The notes: a model not told the origin generated them from the letters alone. DNA of 64,000 nt from Dirofilaria immitis (GCA_024305405.1 JAKNDB010000087.1:7442501-7506500), one strand, 5' to 3'. Positions 29,928 to 44,400 are shown, numbered from the stretch's first letter. Translations and numbers: made by a program.

Positions 29928-31367
29928 GCTGCTCACCAACAGTTTTCACTTTTATTATGATTTCAGTGCGACTAGAAGGAATTTCAGGAGACATGAAATT
30001 TCAATACGTAAAATGCAATCTTCAAAAATTGTCAGTTCAAATTTCAAAATAATAAATGAAATTAAGAAAAGTTCGCATTTCTTATACAACTACAATGGAA
30101 ACTTCTAGAACAGTGTCACTGTTATCCTACTGCTTTCATCCATAAGATCAAATGTTTGAACAACTCTTTATTCAGTTTAATATATTAACTATAAAATTGA
30201 TATCAACTGTCAGTTGATCTAATTTGTATGATAATTTCAAAAGATACCTTTTTCTTTGTTACATAATTTCTCAATGTAATTAACCATTATGATGATAGAA
30301 AATGAAAACAATTTAAAAACAATAAGTTGATTAGAAAGTGATTGAATTTCATCTTATCTGCCGATATTTTTTCAAATTATACATAAATAATCATACATGC
30401 GAGGATCTATCAAAAAGAAATTAAAAAATATAACTGTTATATATATATATATATATAACAGAAGTTCATAATTTATCCGCTTATATATATATATCACAGT
30501 TAGGATGTTATCGTAATTGCTATTTTCTGTAACGTAGTAATACTTACGATAAAACAATAAATCTTTTCGATTTGAACAAAATCAATAACTACTTCATTTA
30601 TTTACAGTAAGGCAAATCGTAGTTGAAATTAAAGGAATTTGCCTGTAGTTAAGTGAATATAAAGAATGCAAATGAATTGATTTTTGAAGTGAAGTAATAA
30701 ATATAACTTTTCAATAATTTGTCTAAAATGAATTGAAAATAGAAATGAAAAATAAACCGTAGGATAATAAATATATTTTGTGTCCTTTGTATATTGTGTA
30801 TCGATTTAGATAATGAATAAGTCTAATTAGTATGGCGAAATAATAAAAATAATTAGTATATCAGTGAAAATAGATGATAAGATTGCACACTATTGAGATT
30901 TATCTTTGATTTATTTTTTCTTTGTCCATTTCTGAGAGTTTTATTTCTTTTTTTCTAAGATACCAAAGAAAAAATCATACAGATTATTCTCCTAAGCATC
31001 AAATAAATATAATAATTAAACGCGAAATGACATAAGAATCCATAAAATTATCTCATACTGGAATCACATATTATATCGGGAAATCCGCACTTCATTATAA
31101 AAGTTTCTATCTCATCTTCCGATTCGTTAATTAAAATACTAAAATCTACATCAATCTATTTGGGATGTTGTAACGATTAATGAAAGCTTTTGTGCATCTT
31201 TGAATATTGTCTAACTCTTTCTCATTCTTTGTTTTGATAAATAAACCCTTGGTATAATTAAAGGTGTAACAAGCCACATGTATTACTACAAAGACCAAGA
31301 TCATCGATACAAAGGATATATATCTTTATGGACATACTGTGTTATGAGTTAAATCAAGATAGTTTTA
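29928..31367. other. gap between the two receptor copies
   Basis: AT-rich, with an AT-dinucleotide microsatellite at about 30439-30492. Should include the promoter of the first receptor gene. No other coding signal seen. Confidence 0.4.
30439..30492. repeat. AT-dinucleotide microsatellite, interrupted
   Basis: Two TATATA arrays separated by a short unique spacer, in the gap between the receptor copies. Confidence 0.8.
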
Positions 31368-31944
31368 TTATGCATGACATTATGGCTAGATTATTGTGCA
31401 AATATGTGAAAGAATAGAGATTTTAATTGTATTTGAAAAAAATTATGCAATGTATTAAAAATTTTCATTATCATTGCAAATTAAATATATAATAATAAGA
31501 ACGGATAATTTACATTCATTAAGAAATATTAAACAGCTACTGATGTGCATGAGAAATAAAATGAATTTCTCTCAAGTAAACATTCATGTAATATTTTTAA
31601 TTTTAGATAACAATTTTGCAATAGTTTGTTTCATATCATTGTGAGAACGTTTGACGAAAATTAGATTGGCGGTAGGTAATACGGCACTATTGAAAATCAC
31701 ATAGCAATTGATGAAAATGTTAACAGGAATTTCGGCTTCTTTACCCGCGAATTTGATAGCAAGCTGTTGCAAAAAATAGAAACAGATGATTTCAATTTAC
31801 ATTGCTCCGCAAACTGTTGCTGCCTGAATTAGCATCAACCGTTCATATTCGCCACTTTTTATCGCATTTTTGTTCCATTTCCTGCTAATTCTCGAAATGA
31901 TTGAATTTAATTACTTTATTCGAGAATTGCATGAAATAAAAATA
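31368..31944. repeat. near-identical direct repeat, copy 2
   Basis: Second copy of the block at 27509-28086. It again covers the last receptor exon (stop at 31584) and the 3' flank. Sequence on either side is unrelated or strongly diverged from copy 1. Confidence 0.9.
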
Positions 31945-32168
31945 TAAAAAAATTCTAGGATTTTGCAAATTTCAAAAATTTCTAAAAATGTTCTTAAAAA
32001 TTTCACGAATGAACGCAATTTGTGCCCCTTTGATTACGAGAAATAAAAAGCAATGCAGTGTTGTTTGTTTCGCATAATTCCAAAAAGATTTTCCGTTTAC
32101 GTTTATAGTATGGAATATTGGAGCAGATATTGCGAACATTACTATGAGTAACATTAATGACCATCCAT
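31584..32168 (-). pseudogene. second 7TM receptor copy, only TM5-TM7 recognised
   Basis: The last exon (TM6-TM7) is practically identical to that of the receptor at 27.7 kb. The preceding exon, from 32168, encodes a diverged TM5: MLLIVMFAISAPIFHTINVN against LILPITMFAIYVPIFCNM in the first gene. Both start after an acceptor at the same codon region. I find no TM1-TM4 exons upstream, so this is probably a truncated paralogue. If more distant exons exist it could still be a gene. Confidence 0.6.
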
Positions 32169-33198
32169 CTATAACAAATTGGAATTAATCAAAGTTATAC
32201 AAAAGTCGTAGTACTTAATATATTAATAAATTTGAATAATAAACATATTCGGAAGTTTCATTCTTTATTGCCAGTTGTTTTAAAGTAATTTTATTAAAAT
32301 AGTATAATATGAGATGGAAACAATTCATATGTAGTAGTCTTAGCTCTCTATAAATTATTAAAGTTAAAAAGTTTTTCAAGCAGAGACAATTTGTTTTAAT
32401 AAATCAGTTGCGTAAATTTTCAGTATAAAAGAACATTTTGATATAGTCTCATAGCTAAAATAATCAAAACTTCATCTTTTCATATTAAAAAAGAAAAAGA
32501 ACACAATTGTACACTTAAATATCGCATACATAATTAAATTAATTTTCAATGTCTTCAATCTTATTTTTAGTTATCCTTTCACACCACACTATTTAATCGC
32601 ATTTAACTAATCGTCAAGTTCCTTTCATAAACTGATTGATTTTTTCCTTTTCCTTTTTTTAAAAAAGGAAAAGGAGAAAATCTTTTAATAATTCTCATAA
32701 CAATACTAAATATTTTCAGCGACATATATGCCCAGTTTTTATTAATTAAAATCGATCTATTATTTCATCGCTTCTAAATAAATAAGAAAATGAATAAGTA
32801 AATTAAATATATGGAAAATGAAAAATTCATCGATATTCGTGTATTTGTGGAGAGTAGTGCTTTTCGTTCATCTAATTATTAATCGTACTGATCGTTCATA
32901 AAAAAAAAAAAAAAAAAAACAGAAACTCATCATGAAATTACTTTACGTTTATGGATTTAATATGTATTCCATTTTTTACAAAAAGCAAATGAGCAAGCTT
33001 TTTCCTGAAAACTCTTAGGTTTTTTTTTTTAAAACCCTTTGTTTCTTCTCGTCAGATTATCATGTGCAACAGAATCATATGAAGAAGCTAGGATAATTTC
33101 CTTTAGTTTAAATCCCACATTTTATTAATTATTCAGACTACTAAATGATTCAAAATTGAATTAGCCATATCAAATTGAAAATGATCATCTACAAAAGT
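32169..33198. other. gap upstream of the receptor fragment
   Basis: No recognisable receptor exon or other gene. Contains the palindrome at 32638-32682 and a long A run near 32900. Confidence 0.4.
32638..32682. repeat. near-perfect palindrome (purine/pyrimidine hairpin)
   Basis: Left arm 32638-32660 is pyrimidine-rich (GATTTTTTCCTTTTCC...), right arm 32661-32682 is its reverse complement with one mismatch and no loop. One strand is all-pyrimidine then all-purine, so a cruciform or hairpin is possible. Confidence 0.85.
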
Positions 33199-34104
33199 TG
33201 AATACGATACAGAGACTGAAGGGGAGGTGGGAAGGAATGGGGAAGACGAGCAAGTACAAATACCGTAGCTAATGTTCTGCTTTCTTCCAATACAGAAAAA
33301 ACTCTAAAATCGTCCCTTCTTTTAAATGTCACGTTTCACATAATTGGAAATATATTCATGATTTCAGAATGACATATTATATGAATATATTTTGTGCGAA
33401 AGAAGAAAGCGATAGTGAGGAAATGAATAAAATAAAAGGAAGACTATGAGGACACAGAAGAATACGATGACGATATAGAAGAGGACAAAAAGATAAAGAA
33501 GATATCGTAAAAGATGAAAAATATGAGGACAGAGAAGCTACGGTTAAAGAATTCAATGAAATTGACGGCAAGCAAGTTGCTTCAATCATTCAGTTGGGAT
33601 TCTTGGAGATTTTATAAGAGATCTTTGTTCCCATATGTAAACGATTCTCGTTTTTTTTTTTAATGGTATTAACAAGCTTCTTCATGAATACTCCAATTTA
33701 TCTTATAATATTGTTTAGAAATACATTTTCACTATAATATTTTCATTTCCCTATATTACTCATGGTTTTCCTTATTTCAATAAAACCAATAAAAAAAATA
33801 ATTCTACTAATCGATTTTAAATAATTTTATTCATGAATGGTTCTATTGCGTTTCATTTGACCCAGGAAGCTTGCTATAATCAGGATAACTGCAATCATGG
33901 ATGTAAGCTTCGGTCATGTAAAGCTTTCTAGAAATCTTTAACAGAATTAAGGATTTTCCATTTTAGGAAAAGAGTGAATCAAAGAAGCAGCATTCATTTG
34001 TTAACGACGGAAGAACGTGGGACAATGCAATATTTGTACTGTTTATATTGGGGAAAATGGCAGTATTCATACTGTTAATCACTTATTTCTTTATATATTG
34101 ATTT
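33199..34104 (+). CDS. possible acidic protein with Cys-rich and membrane exons (doubtful)
   Basis: Candidate coding pieces, not a resolved gene. A segment at about 33199-33256 reads EYDTETEGEVGRNGEDEQ before a GT. From about 33369 to 33617 a lysine/glutamate/aspartate-rich frame (EDTEEYDDDIEEDKK, DEKYEDREATVKEFNE) ends at a TAA, but only if two bases are restored in A-containing runs near 33440 and 33495. At 33867 an exon-like piece encodes EACYNQDNCNHGCKLRS, and at 33965-34102 another ends in a hydrophobic tail (FVLFILGKMAVFILLITYFF). I do not recognise the protein, and these may be more than one gene or none. Confidence 0.3.
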
Positions 34105-35466
34105 CTTCCAACAGCCAACAATCAATAATGTTTGTCGATTGCAGTATACAATGCATAAGCATCAAAACTATAAGTGGCGATGACAGTTTGAAGAAAATAA
34201 CTAATAAGTAGTCTTCTTATCATTTATGTCAATCAATGGAATAATGCCAGAAGAAAATGTGCCATTCTTTAGTGCATAATAACTCGAACAATTAACTTGT
34301 GTTAAATGAAATATTATAAACATGAATCACTTTCGTCAGGCAACATTATGAGACATGAAAAGTGTAACAGTAAGATTGTTATCCAGAATTATCGAGATAC
34401 GAAAGGCACAACTATATAATTTTGGTTTCCTATGTACTTTTAACGCATCTATTATTCTTATAAAATCCGAAGTTAAGATTATGTAAGCCAGGCAAATTCA
34501 AGTCTCGGTACTGCTTCACTTCAGAAAAATTTTTAATATTTTCCAGTTGCGGATAAATTATTTAATATTCAGACTTATTGTAAATAAGTCGCTACTAATC
34601 TGAAAGAAACATTTATTTACTTCAAAATATATTATATTCATTTATAATGTTCATAATATTCATTAAAGAATAATATAACAGTTAGTAATCGAATCATCAG
34701 CAATCATGAGATAGTTACACATAAGTAATTTCATCGAGAATTATGTGATTCTCTCAAAGTATTTCGATTTAATTTTAAACTTCAGAAAATTTTGCAAAAG
34801 ACTGAATCATTATATCGGACAAAATTCATAACTGTTTGAAATGATGAAAATAATGAATAAACTTTGATAAGAAATGCAATTTCCCATTTTATTTTTTTGG
34901 GAAAACAATGAAATCCCAATAAAATACAGTGATGACTTTAATACTAGAGAATTAAATTATTTTGCAAAAAATACATCATATTTGTCCAAATACTCGTTTT
35001 TAAAGAAATCATAAAGAAATTTAAAATCTCCGAATTTTTAATTTTCCAACATAGAATTAATAAGCGGAGATATGACAATATGTCATATCAGTATTATCCT
35101 GATTTGTGATACTGTGACCATCAGAAGGGAATAAATTCTTTTCTCAATTTATAAGAGAAGAAGCAACAAGTTAAAAAAATCGATGCGGCGCGATCCTATG
35201 ATCTCCTAAACAATGAATCTGTTTTGAAAAGAGATGTGAAGATTATGACAAATTGAAATCGAGATGATTTAAATAAATGCCAGAGTTATTTTCTTGCTAT
35301 ATTTCTTAATGTATTGGTATTTGAAGATTTTATGCTAAAATGTTTGCATTTCAAAAAAATTAGATGAGAATAAATAAAAAATAAACAAACACTGAAATAA
35401 TTTTGTGATGATTTGAAAAAAAAAACAAATGATTCTATTCATTACTTCGAACCATTTCTTCCATAA
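34105..35466. other. gap downstream of the myosin VI stop
   Basis: Lies 3' of the myosin VI gene. I searched it for the distal cargo-binding domain (RYFRIPF, WWYAHFDG) and found none on the minus strand. AT-rich, nothing else seen. Confidence 0.45.
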
Positions 35467-38400
35467 TTATTTTTTTCGTGTTTTATGCGTCAACTCTTCA
35501 GAGATCATATTTCGTTCCTTCCAGTCATTGTAAGCTCGCATACGACGATAATATTCGTTTTTGCATGCTGTTGATAGTTTCGGATCTCAATGAGAATAAT
35601 TTGTAAAATTTTTTCATATGTTTGAAGAACTGATTAATTTAGTCTCTTCTCTTTTTCGGATAGTTTAATTTATTTAGATAATGTATTTTCCAAACATTGC
35701 TTGGCAAATACGTTATGATCAAATATTCAAGTAAATATTCCTCTTAAAAAATGCAAGTCATGACTAAGTATTGGCCGCTAATTCATTTCGCTTTTATGAA
35801 TAAGAAAAAAAAATGAGAAAGAAATATTCTTTATCATTCTCAGTAAATCTCCCGAAGTTTCTTTAGCGGATGAAATCCAATAATGAAAATGTACCATTGG
35901 AATTAATACCATTTCTGATATCAACACAAAGCCATTTAGATAAATCACACGCTTGAATTGCATCCCTATTTTCTCTAAATACTACTTGCTGATTTTTTGA
36001 AGATGATTTTTTAAAATGAATATCAAGTATATTTGACTTTAACCAAGGAATTTCTATTAAGGTATTATTATAAGTAAACAAAAACTTATGTTTACAGCAG
36101 CTGATGATTTTCGTGTTTCATAATTTTTACACATTTTACCGATTCCTCCAAACATAATGTTTCCTGTTGAGCTCTTTTTTCTTGTTCATTTATTTGATGA
36201 CTAGAAGATTAGAATTTATTAGCATATATAGTTAATATATTTTGTTCATTTTAAAATTAAAAATTTATTAATTTTCGCCTTGATTTTTTTCACTGATGGC
36301 AAAAATTTACTGAAGATATCAATGATATAGAACAATTATTTTAACTCTTTTTTGAGCTGACTTCGTTGCTCCTCTTCAGAATTTTCACTTTCTTTCTGCG
36401 GAAACTTTCCCTGCATTCGCAGTAATTCATTAGCAGCAGCTTGATGTCTATAAGGTAAAAAAAAAAAATGAGCATAATAATGAGGTAACGTTTGAATAAT
36501 CGGATAGCATTGAAGAATTGGAATAAAAAAATGAGAACACTTTTAAAAACAACACAAAAATTCCTCAAGTTTACTTCAAGCATTTCAACTTTTCCTTCAC
36601 ATCATTCTCTAAGACATTACATCGATGCAGTATATCCTTATCACGTAGACATGAAATATGCTGAAATTTTATTTTGAATTTTAAAACCATAAAACAAAGT
36701 CATATTTATATTGCTATTGATTTAAATAAATCGTGAATTTTTAAAGCGATATATAGCATACAGTTTTTCTGAATCATGAACTATAAATAATACAGCTTAT
36801 AATAAATACACTCGTCTTCAACTCAAGTAATTTTACCCTGATTTCATATTGAAGCTTTTTAACATTCTCTTTTAAAGCGTCAATCTTAGCTGTCCATTTA
36901 TACAAATCTGTTTCACTCAAATTATTAGCTATAGAATGCATGTCATTTATATTTTCTGTCAACTTCGACAAGGCTAATAAAGCATTTATCCTGAAATGAC
37001 AAATAGTATTTAAAGCGAAAATATAATCTATAAAGGTGCCGTCTAAACGAATATTTCTGAAAAATTAAAAATTAAGAAAAATATTTTTCTTAATTAATAA
37101 AAGTCAAAGATTTGTTGTAGATTGCAGTGTTCAAAAATATCATTACGAAAAATGCTAATTATTGTCTGAGTGAGTTAAGAAATGATATACCTTGGACGAT
37201 ATGACTTATACACTATATAAGCACGAACAGCATTCTGAATTCTAATGCGACATTTTGCTCTGTATACCAGCAATCTTCTTGCTAAAATAGTTATACTTTT
37301 TTAATACTAAAACAAATGATATAGATTTAGCCTAAATAACAGCTACCATTAAAACTTCTTCAATATCGAGCGTTATACAAACTATCATCAAATATTTTTT
37401 CCGTATCACCTTTGACTAGGCTTATAATTGCGAACTGAATTCGTCGGAATCGAAAGCGACACAACCACGATGACATGCATTTAATTAAATTTCCAATATT
37501 TCTTTTATCCTGATGTAGTAGCTAAAATAATGAATCGATTTAAAAAAATTTCAGTTTCGAATGAGGGATTTTTTCTACTTCTTTTTCAAAACATAAAGAA
37601 TTGAAGGCATTCCTTTCAAAATTAATTTCGGAATTAACTTTATTTTTCAATTAAACCTTGTCGAATTCAGCAAATTTTCCATGTCGAAAGAATGCTTTTG
37701 TGAGACCAAATTTATAATCTTTTCCTTCAAACCATATACTCGAAATAAGCACTGAAATTATTTTAGAAATGAAAGCTCCTTCAGAAGTTTATTTTAAAAT
37801 GAACTGGAAAATAATAAATCTGTAAATTTTTATTTTTGGAACTGACCTTACAAAATAATTGAGCGTCGAGCATTGCAAGTGTGCTTGGTAAATGCTTTTG
37901 ATACATATTGTACAATGAGAGGTACGATACTCTGTAGTGCAAGGACATTTACTTTTTAAAACTTTTTAGGAAAGCTGGCAATGATGACCCCAACATCTTA
38001 TCTGTGCAGATAAATGGAACAGAATTAAAACTTTGTTATAATGATTTCTACTCCAAATGTCGAGACTTGTTATACAACCATAATTCAAAAAATATAAGAA
38101 TCTTAGGAATTTTAACAATATTTTGAAATCTGATATTACTTATTTCACATTGGAAGATATAAAGCATTTCTGTTGTCTGGATTTTTCTAAATGTACAAAG
38201 ACAGGGCAAACTTCAGCAATTAACCTTGACGGAAATCCCCGTTGCATGACTTTCAATACCTCAGACATTCCAGAGCATCTTAATTGCAGTAGAATCTGTG
38301 CACCATTAAACTGATTGGGTTTCATTTCTGAATTGGGTTTGATACATCGTACAAAGTGTGTACCCTTAAACAATAAGATTCATAACTTTTCTGTGTCATG

Positions 38401-41400
38401 TCCTCAATAATACTGAAACATTTTGAAAGGAATCCAGAAGCAGAAATAATGGAACAATGATCGCTTTTCTCTCTTTTTTTTTTAACAATTATTTACCGAT
38501 TTTACACTTATCATGAAACGCTGATACAATAGTAAAAGATTTTCCATTAATCCGGAAATCTACCGTTTCACGCAGTTTTGCAAGCAAAATATCAAGCTGC
38601 AATCGAAATTTGTTACCAACTGATGCATTCATCAATTTACCGAGCGGTGCCTCACGTTTGAATGTACTCGAAAATTTGCTATCGGCAAACAATTCACAAA
38701 TTAAGCTTTTTCTTAAACAAAATCTTTTATCAATAATCACTGTAATTTGAAAAAAAATCATCCTGTATCTTTTATAAGATATCTTGAAACATTTCTTGCA
38801 ATTAATTAACAGCTAAAAGATTATGGATTGTAATTTCGAAAAAATATTCTGAAGTAACAAACTTGCTCTGTTGCATGAGACATTGTAGTGATGCATGTAA
38901 AGTATCGTTATTCTTATCAAGAAATTGAGCAGTATCGTAGCAAACATCGGCCGCGTAATGGCGAATGATGAAACCTTCATCGTCACGCATCGTACGATGA
39001 TGATGTGATAACCGCGGTACCTATATAACAGTCTATACATACTTATATTCATTACTCAACAACATTTACTTGTTGTCAGATACAAGGTTTTTTTTTTCTT
39101 GAAAATTTTTTGAAAAAAAGTGTTATTTATCTATTCTTTACTAAACTCTACATTAAATTTTAAGCATAAAATTTTAGCTTTATTATATCGAGAAAGAAAT
39201 TGTGATTTCAGATAGATAACTAGTAGAGATTTTGTAAAAGGTAAGGATTTTCAAACAAGCCAAGTAGGCTGCAATGGCGCATGTCCGAACGTGATACCAT
39301 AGGCTATAGTGACTCAACAACAAATGATTTAACTTATCTACATATGGGTTGCAATCTACAGTTTCGATTTGAGCAGTATAACGAAATAATGTTATTACTG
39401 GTCTTAATATGCTTTGATATATCAATCGCTGATATATTTCCTAATTTTTGTTTAAAAATGAATTAGTCTTTATTGAATTTTTCGATTATATGCGCAGAAA
39501 ATATATTCTCAATGAAAATTAACCATCAGACAAGGGTGACCAGTGTGAATTTCATGTACTGTCGTTGTAAAATGCTGCGTAGAAGATCGTGGCAAGCGTG
39601 ATTCATTGTCCAAAAGTTCAAAAATCCCGTATAACTTCTGATCAAATAATTCTACAACAAAAACGGATAACATGACACGACAATGCATTCTATATTCTAC
39701 ATTTTAACATTCCTCAGTTTTGATAATTGAATACTACGTTTCCCAATGACATATCAGATACTAATAAATTTCAATCTTCGACAATCGTTTTGTTGCTGCT
39801 GAATTTATCCATGATGGACAATTGTATGCAACAAAGACAAAACTATTTTGTCCATAGAATAATGAGTTTTTCATTTTTCAATAAAGAGATGATAACAAAT
39901 ATGTAAAACTGTAATCGAGAATCAAGCCAAACCAATGCAATTTTTGTTATCATTAAATTCAACTTTATCATAATGCAATTGTTCTTTACAATATAAATTT
40001 TGTTCATCCATCAAAATTCGTTCATTGAAAAAATTTTGCAATTTTTCGTTGCAATAATTTATGCAAAATTGCTCATAAGAATTTACGTTGATTGCTTCTG
40101 AAAGTAAAGATTTCCGTAAGAAATGTTTTTTTAATCTTTTACTATTTGAAGGCATTATTTTTGTAAGATAGAGACTTTCAGAGTAATAAATTTTAAAAAG
40201 ATAATGATAGACAGACATTTTATGAAATGAATGTGAGCCATTTATAGAAGGCTAAATTACACCACATGAATTGGAAAGAGGATACGTACGATTGTTTCAA
40301 ATTTCAGAAGGCTTGAATAGAGCAATGACAACAATATTATGCATAATATCATGATTTACTAGAATAAAGACAAAAATACCAAAACCCGCTGTGTCCAATA
40401 CCCCGATCGTAAAAGCACTTTCGGCGAAAGGCATGCATTCCGTGATTTTATCAACAATTGCAGTAAATAAACGGCTATAGATAGCTTTGGCAAGAGCATC
40501 ACGTGCTGCAGTTGCTTCACTAGCACTTAATGGTACTCTAGAATCCAAAATGATGTATACGTAACATTGATTTATATTTTTTCGACTGAACAGTCGAGAC
40601 TATATTTACAGTAATGATAATTGAAAGGATGCAATACTTTTATCATTCCGATAAAATAATAATCAAAAGCATAAAATCAAAGAAAGAAAGTCAAAATAAT
40701 ATGTACAATCGAATGACTACCAATAAGATTAATGAATATTAGAAGCATCTATCTATGAATGAATTTATACAAGGTTGAAATAAGATTGTTGGAGGGTCCT
40801 TATAAATCAAAGTCATCAGTAGAAAATTATTCCTTAATTTTCATAAAGCTAAAACGTATATTAGAAGTATTCATAAATAAGAAATCACAATTATATATGT
40901 GTCTACCACGAAACTTTCTGTAGTAAGATTGAAAATGAAATTGAAAAGTAGCTAAAAAAACCTGATAAATCAAGATTGATGATTACTTCCTTATACATGA
41001 TTATCTCTTAGTCTACTGGTTTTGTAGTCTCTTCTGGTATCGGAAGATGCTGATAATAGACAAAACTAATTGGAATCTGAAGGGATCCTCTCAAGTAATT
41101 TAAAAAAAAGTTTACGACATGAAACTGCGGATAACTACACATAACTATACATATTATAATGTTAAAAGTAATGAATGTTTGCGCAATTTTCTTTCGTTGT
41201 CAGCAAGTTTTTCTGAAAAGTTACGTGAAAGCCTATGTCGGAAATAATCAATTTTGAGAAACTAACGCATAAAGTGTCCCTTTAATTCCACCTCTCGTCG
41301 GTTGCATCAATCGAGTCACAAGATGATTCCTCAGATCGATTACTTCAATACCAAGTAATTCAGCTGCATTTATCAAATATATATCGCTTTCTTCTTTGAG

Positions 41401-44400
41401 ATTGCAGCCACCTATAACTCATATTCATTTAAGTTGATTTTTTCAATTTTTTTAGTTATCTGTTTGTTAATTTTCTCAGTTTTCTTTGAATTTCAGATTA
41501 TTCATCAGATTTTTTATAATCATAACTATAATTAATTATAGTTATAAAACAAGTACATTCTAACCCTCTATTAAAAAACTTATAATTTTTTATTCGATGT
41601 ATTTTCAACTTTTTCCAACTTTTTAATCTTTTTGGCAGTTTACATAAATATATTGAAATCAAATTGGAAGCGTTTCAATGATGAAATTTCGGCTGTTCTT
41701 TTTCTTGGTTTAAAATACCTAACTTATAATTTAAGGTTGCAGTTTGATAATCTTTAGCTTGACATGAATTCAAAATTCAGTCGTATTGAAACTCATTTTG
41801 ATAAAGACTAACTAAATTCGCTCTAAATTCAATTAAAACCATACATAAACTTTATGACTAAAATTACTTTTGAAACCGATAGTTTCATCTAAAAATTCGA
41901 TATTCCCAAGATGCAAAATTGCGGCGACTGTTTCGAACACCACATCTCGATTATTTGCTGAGACATTGATGCGATTGAATGCGTTCAATAATTTTTGGAA
42001 GTCATTGTAATCATCAATTAAATTGTCTCGCATATCATTCTCAAATATAATTTTTAACATTGAATGAATAAGTTGTTTCAAATTTTAGAACTGATTAATT
42101 ATGCAATTCAACATAATTACATAAATTATTGACGGTTTAAATAAAGATAAAATGGGAACTAAACAGAACGAGGCAAATTCCCATCCTTACCAGATCATAT
42201 CTTTTCCGTTCTTGCATCATTTTACTTGAACTTTCTTTGTTCAAGAAAAATTGCATACATCCTTTATTAAGATACTAAAACAGCAAATTTCAGTGGAATA
42301 TTTAAACAAAGAAAATAATTTGAAGCTTGAAAAGGTCAATTTTAAAACAAAACTAAGTGAAATTAATATTTCTAAATAAATAAGTAACATTGAAATTTTC
42401 CAATTTATTCAGTCTCAATTTTTTTGCCATTTGATTATCAGCACCAGCAATCAATTGATAAAAGATATGATAATTCCTTTCGCATGCATTTTGCCCACAG
42501 AGACGTGAACGTTCTAATAAGTAATGGGATACAAAACCACCCACAATAATACCCTGAAAATGGGAAAAGATGAGAGTAATTTGTACATATATTTTTAATA
42601 TTTTAATATTTCGAAAATTATGGTCATAAATTAAACAAATGGATATTCTAAACATTGAATGAAAAGGCGAAAATTTTTTTCTATTGATTTAGGGAAGAAA
42701 CATAAAAATGTAAATAGGAATGTTCTATATGTATAGTGATCATTCACTTAAGTCTAATCTAGAATTCGCTTTATCAATTTGCTATGTAACAAGAGTTTGA
42801 AAACTGCCTGATTCCGAAAGCATTGTCATTAGTGTTTTTAAAATTTTAAAGTATTTCTAAAATGATGGTATGTATAAATGATTTCAGATAAGTTTACTTT
42901 GTTTTTTTCCTACTAATTCAGATATGCTTTTATTATTCAGAATCTGCTAAAATCAAACTGTTTATATTTTCTAAAGTTATTTTATATTTCACAAAGTTTC
43001 TTGGTTATTTCGAAAATTTATTTCAGCAAACAAAAAAACAAATAGTTCTTCGCTGAGGATTGCTGAGTCATGAAAACTACTGTCAAACCTTGTCACTGAA
43101 ATATATTTCAACAAATTTGCCAAATCGACTGCTATTATTGTTGCACGCTGTTTTTGCATTTCCAAATGATTCCAAAATTGTGCTTACTAAATTTTGATTG
43201 ATTATAAATATATAAAATCCTATTTGAGAAATCTGAAACTTTATAATCGAATCATGAAATATATCGATGTGGTCAATATTTTAATTTGATTTCGTTGAGA
43301 ACTTTTATAATTCGAATGACTTTGAAGTTTAGTTGATTAGCAACGTTTATTTTCTAAAGTTGTATAATAGCTGAAAGTAAAAGAAAGAAACAAATGTAAT
43401 TATTTATATATAATGAAATTTTCCCATAGGTATGAAGGAGGATCGTTCTGACATTATTATCACGTTCAATTATCGATTAACAAGTGAATAATAAAACAAT
43501 ACAAGTCCTTAGTTATAATGTTTTACTTGAATTGTGGATTATGCAAACCTAGTCTTGTTATTTAAATGTATTTCAATAAATGCTAATCACTTTTGAATAT
43601 CCTGAATAACATTAAACGATGTGTCTTTCCAGCAATTATGCAAAAGTTACTGTGTTCCTAAAATTATTTGAAAAAATCTCAATTCAAATACTTACCTTCC
43701 AAAATACGTTGCTCAATAGTTCCTACGAGATGACCCCAAGATTCGCATAAAAATCGGATTATATATTTCTGGGATTCAGTCTTACCGGCTCCAGATTCTC
43801 CCGATATTATGATTGATTGAGATTCCTGATTGCGCATCATATCACGATAAGCTTTATCAGCTTAAAACAATTGCATTTACATATAGCTACTTTTCAATTT
43901 TGCGACAAATTGCGTCTTTTTTGTTAAATAGTTCTTCTGAAACCGGATTACATCATCTTGAAACTGCTTGCCGACATGATTGAATTCTGGTCTTTGGTTG
44001 ATTTGTATAATAAGAATACAGAAGCATTATTCAACAACTACCAATAGCAAATATGTGTGGAGGTAAAGTTCCCAATGATTGCCCTTTGTATTTTTGCACC
44101 ATATCGTTATTATATAAGCCAGAAATATGCTCATATGGATTGATCGCGATGAGTATATTGGCTACGTAAGTCTACAAGATGTCAACGTTACTTTTAAAAA
44201 TTAGAAATAATTGGTGAGTGAAAATATACCTTTATTTCACATCAATATTTAAATCATACTCTTAATGAGCAGCACTTCTATTCGATAAAAAATATCTGTT
44301 AATATGATGTCGCGCTATTATGGACAGTATATCTAAGGCAACTAAGGTAAGACAGCAACTTAGACGTTTTGTTTGGATTGCTAAAAGATTTCAAAAATTA

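Noticed and set aside
37847..39651. Several apparent frame breaks in myosin VI
   Set aside because: Alternative donors or acceptors (39524, 38863/38711, 38225, 37852) make every joint in phase and match human MYO6 in length.
40340..40537. Myosin switch II appearing to read DTAGFG, losing the essential Glu
   Set aside because: Using the donor after 40380 and joining to the exon at 40097 restores GFE and fixes the phase, so the motif is intact.
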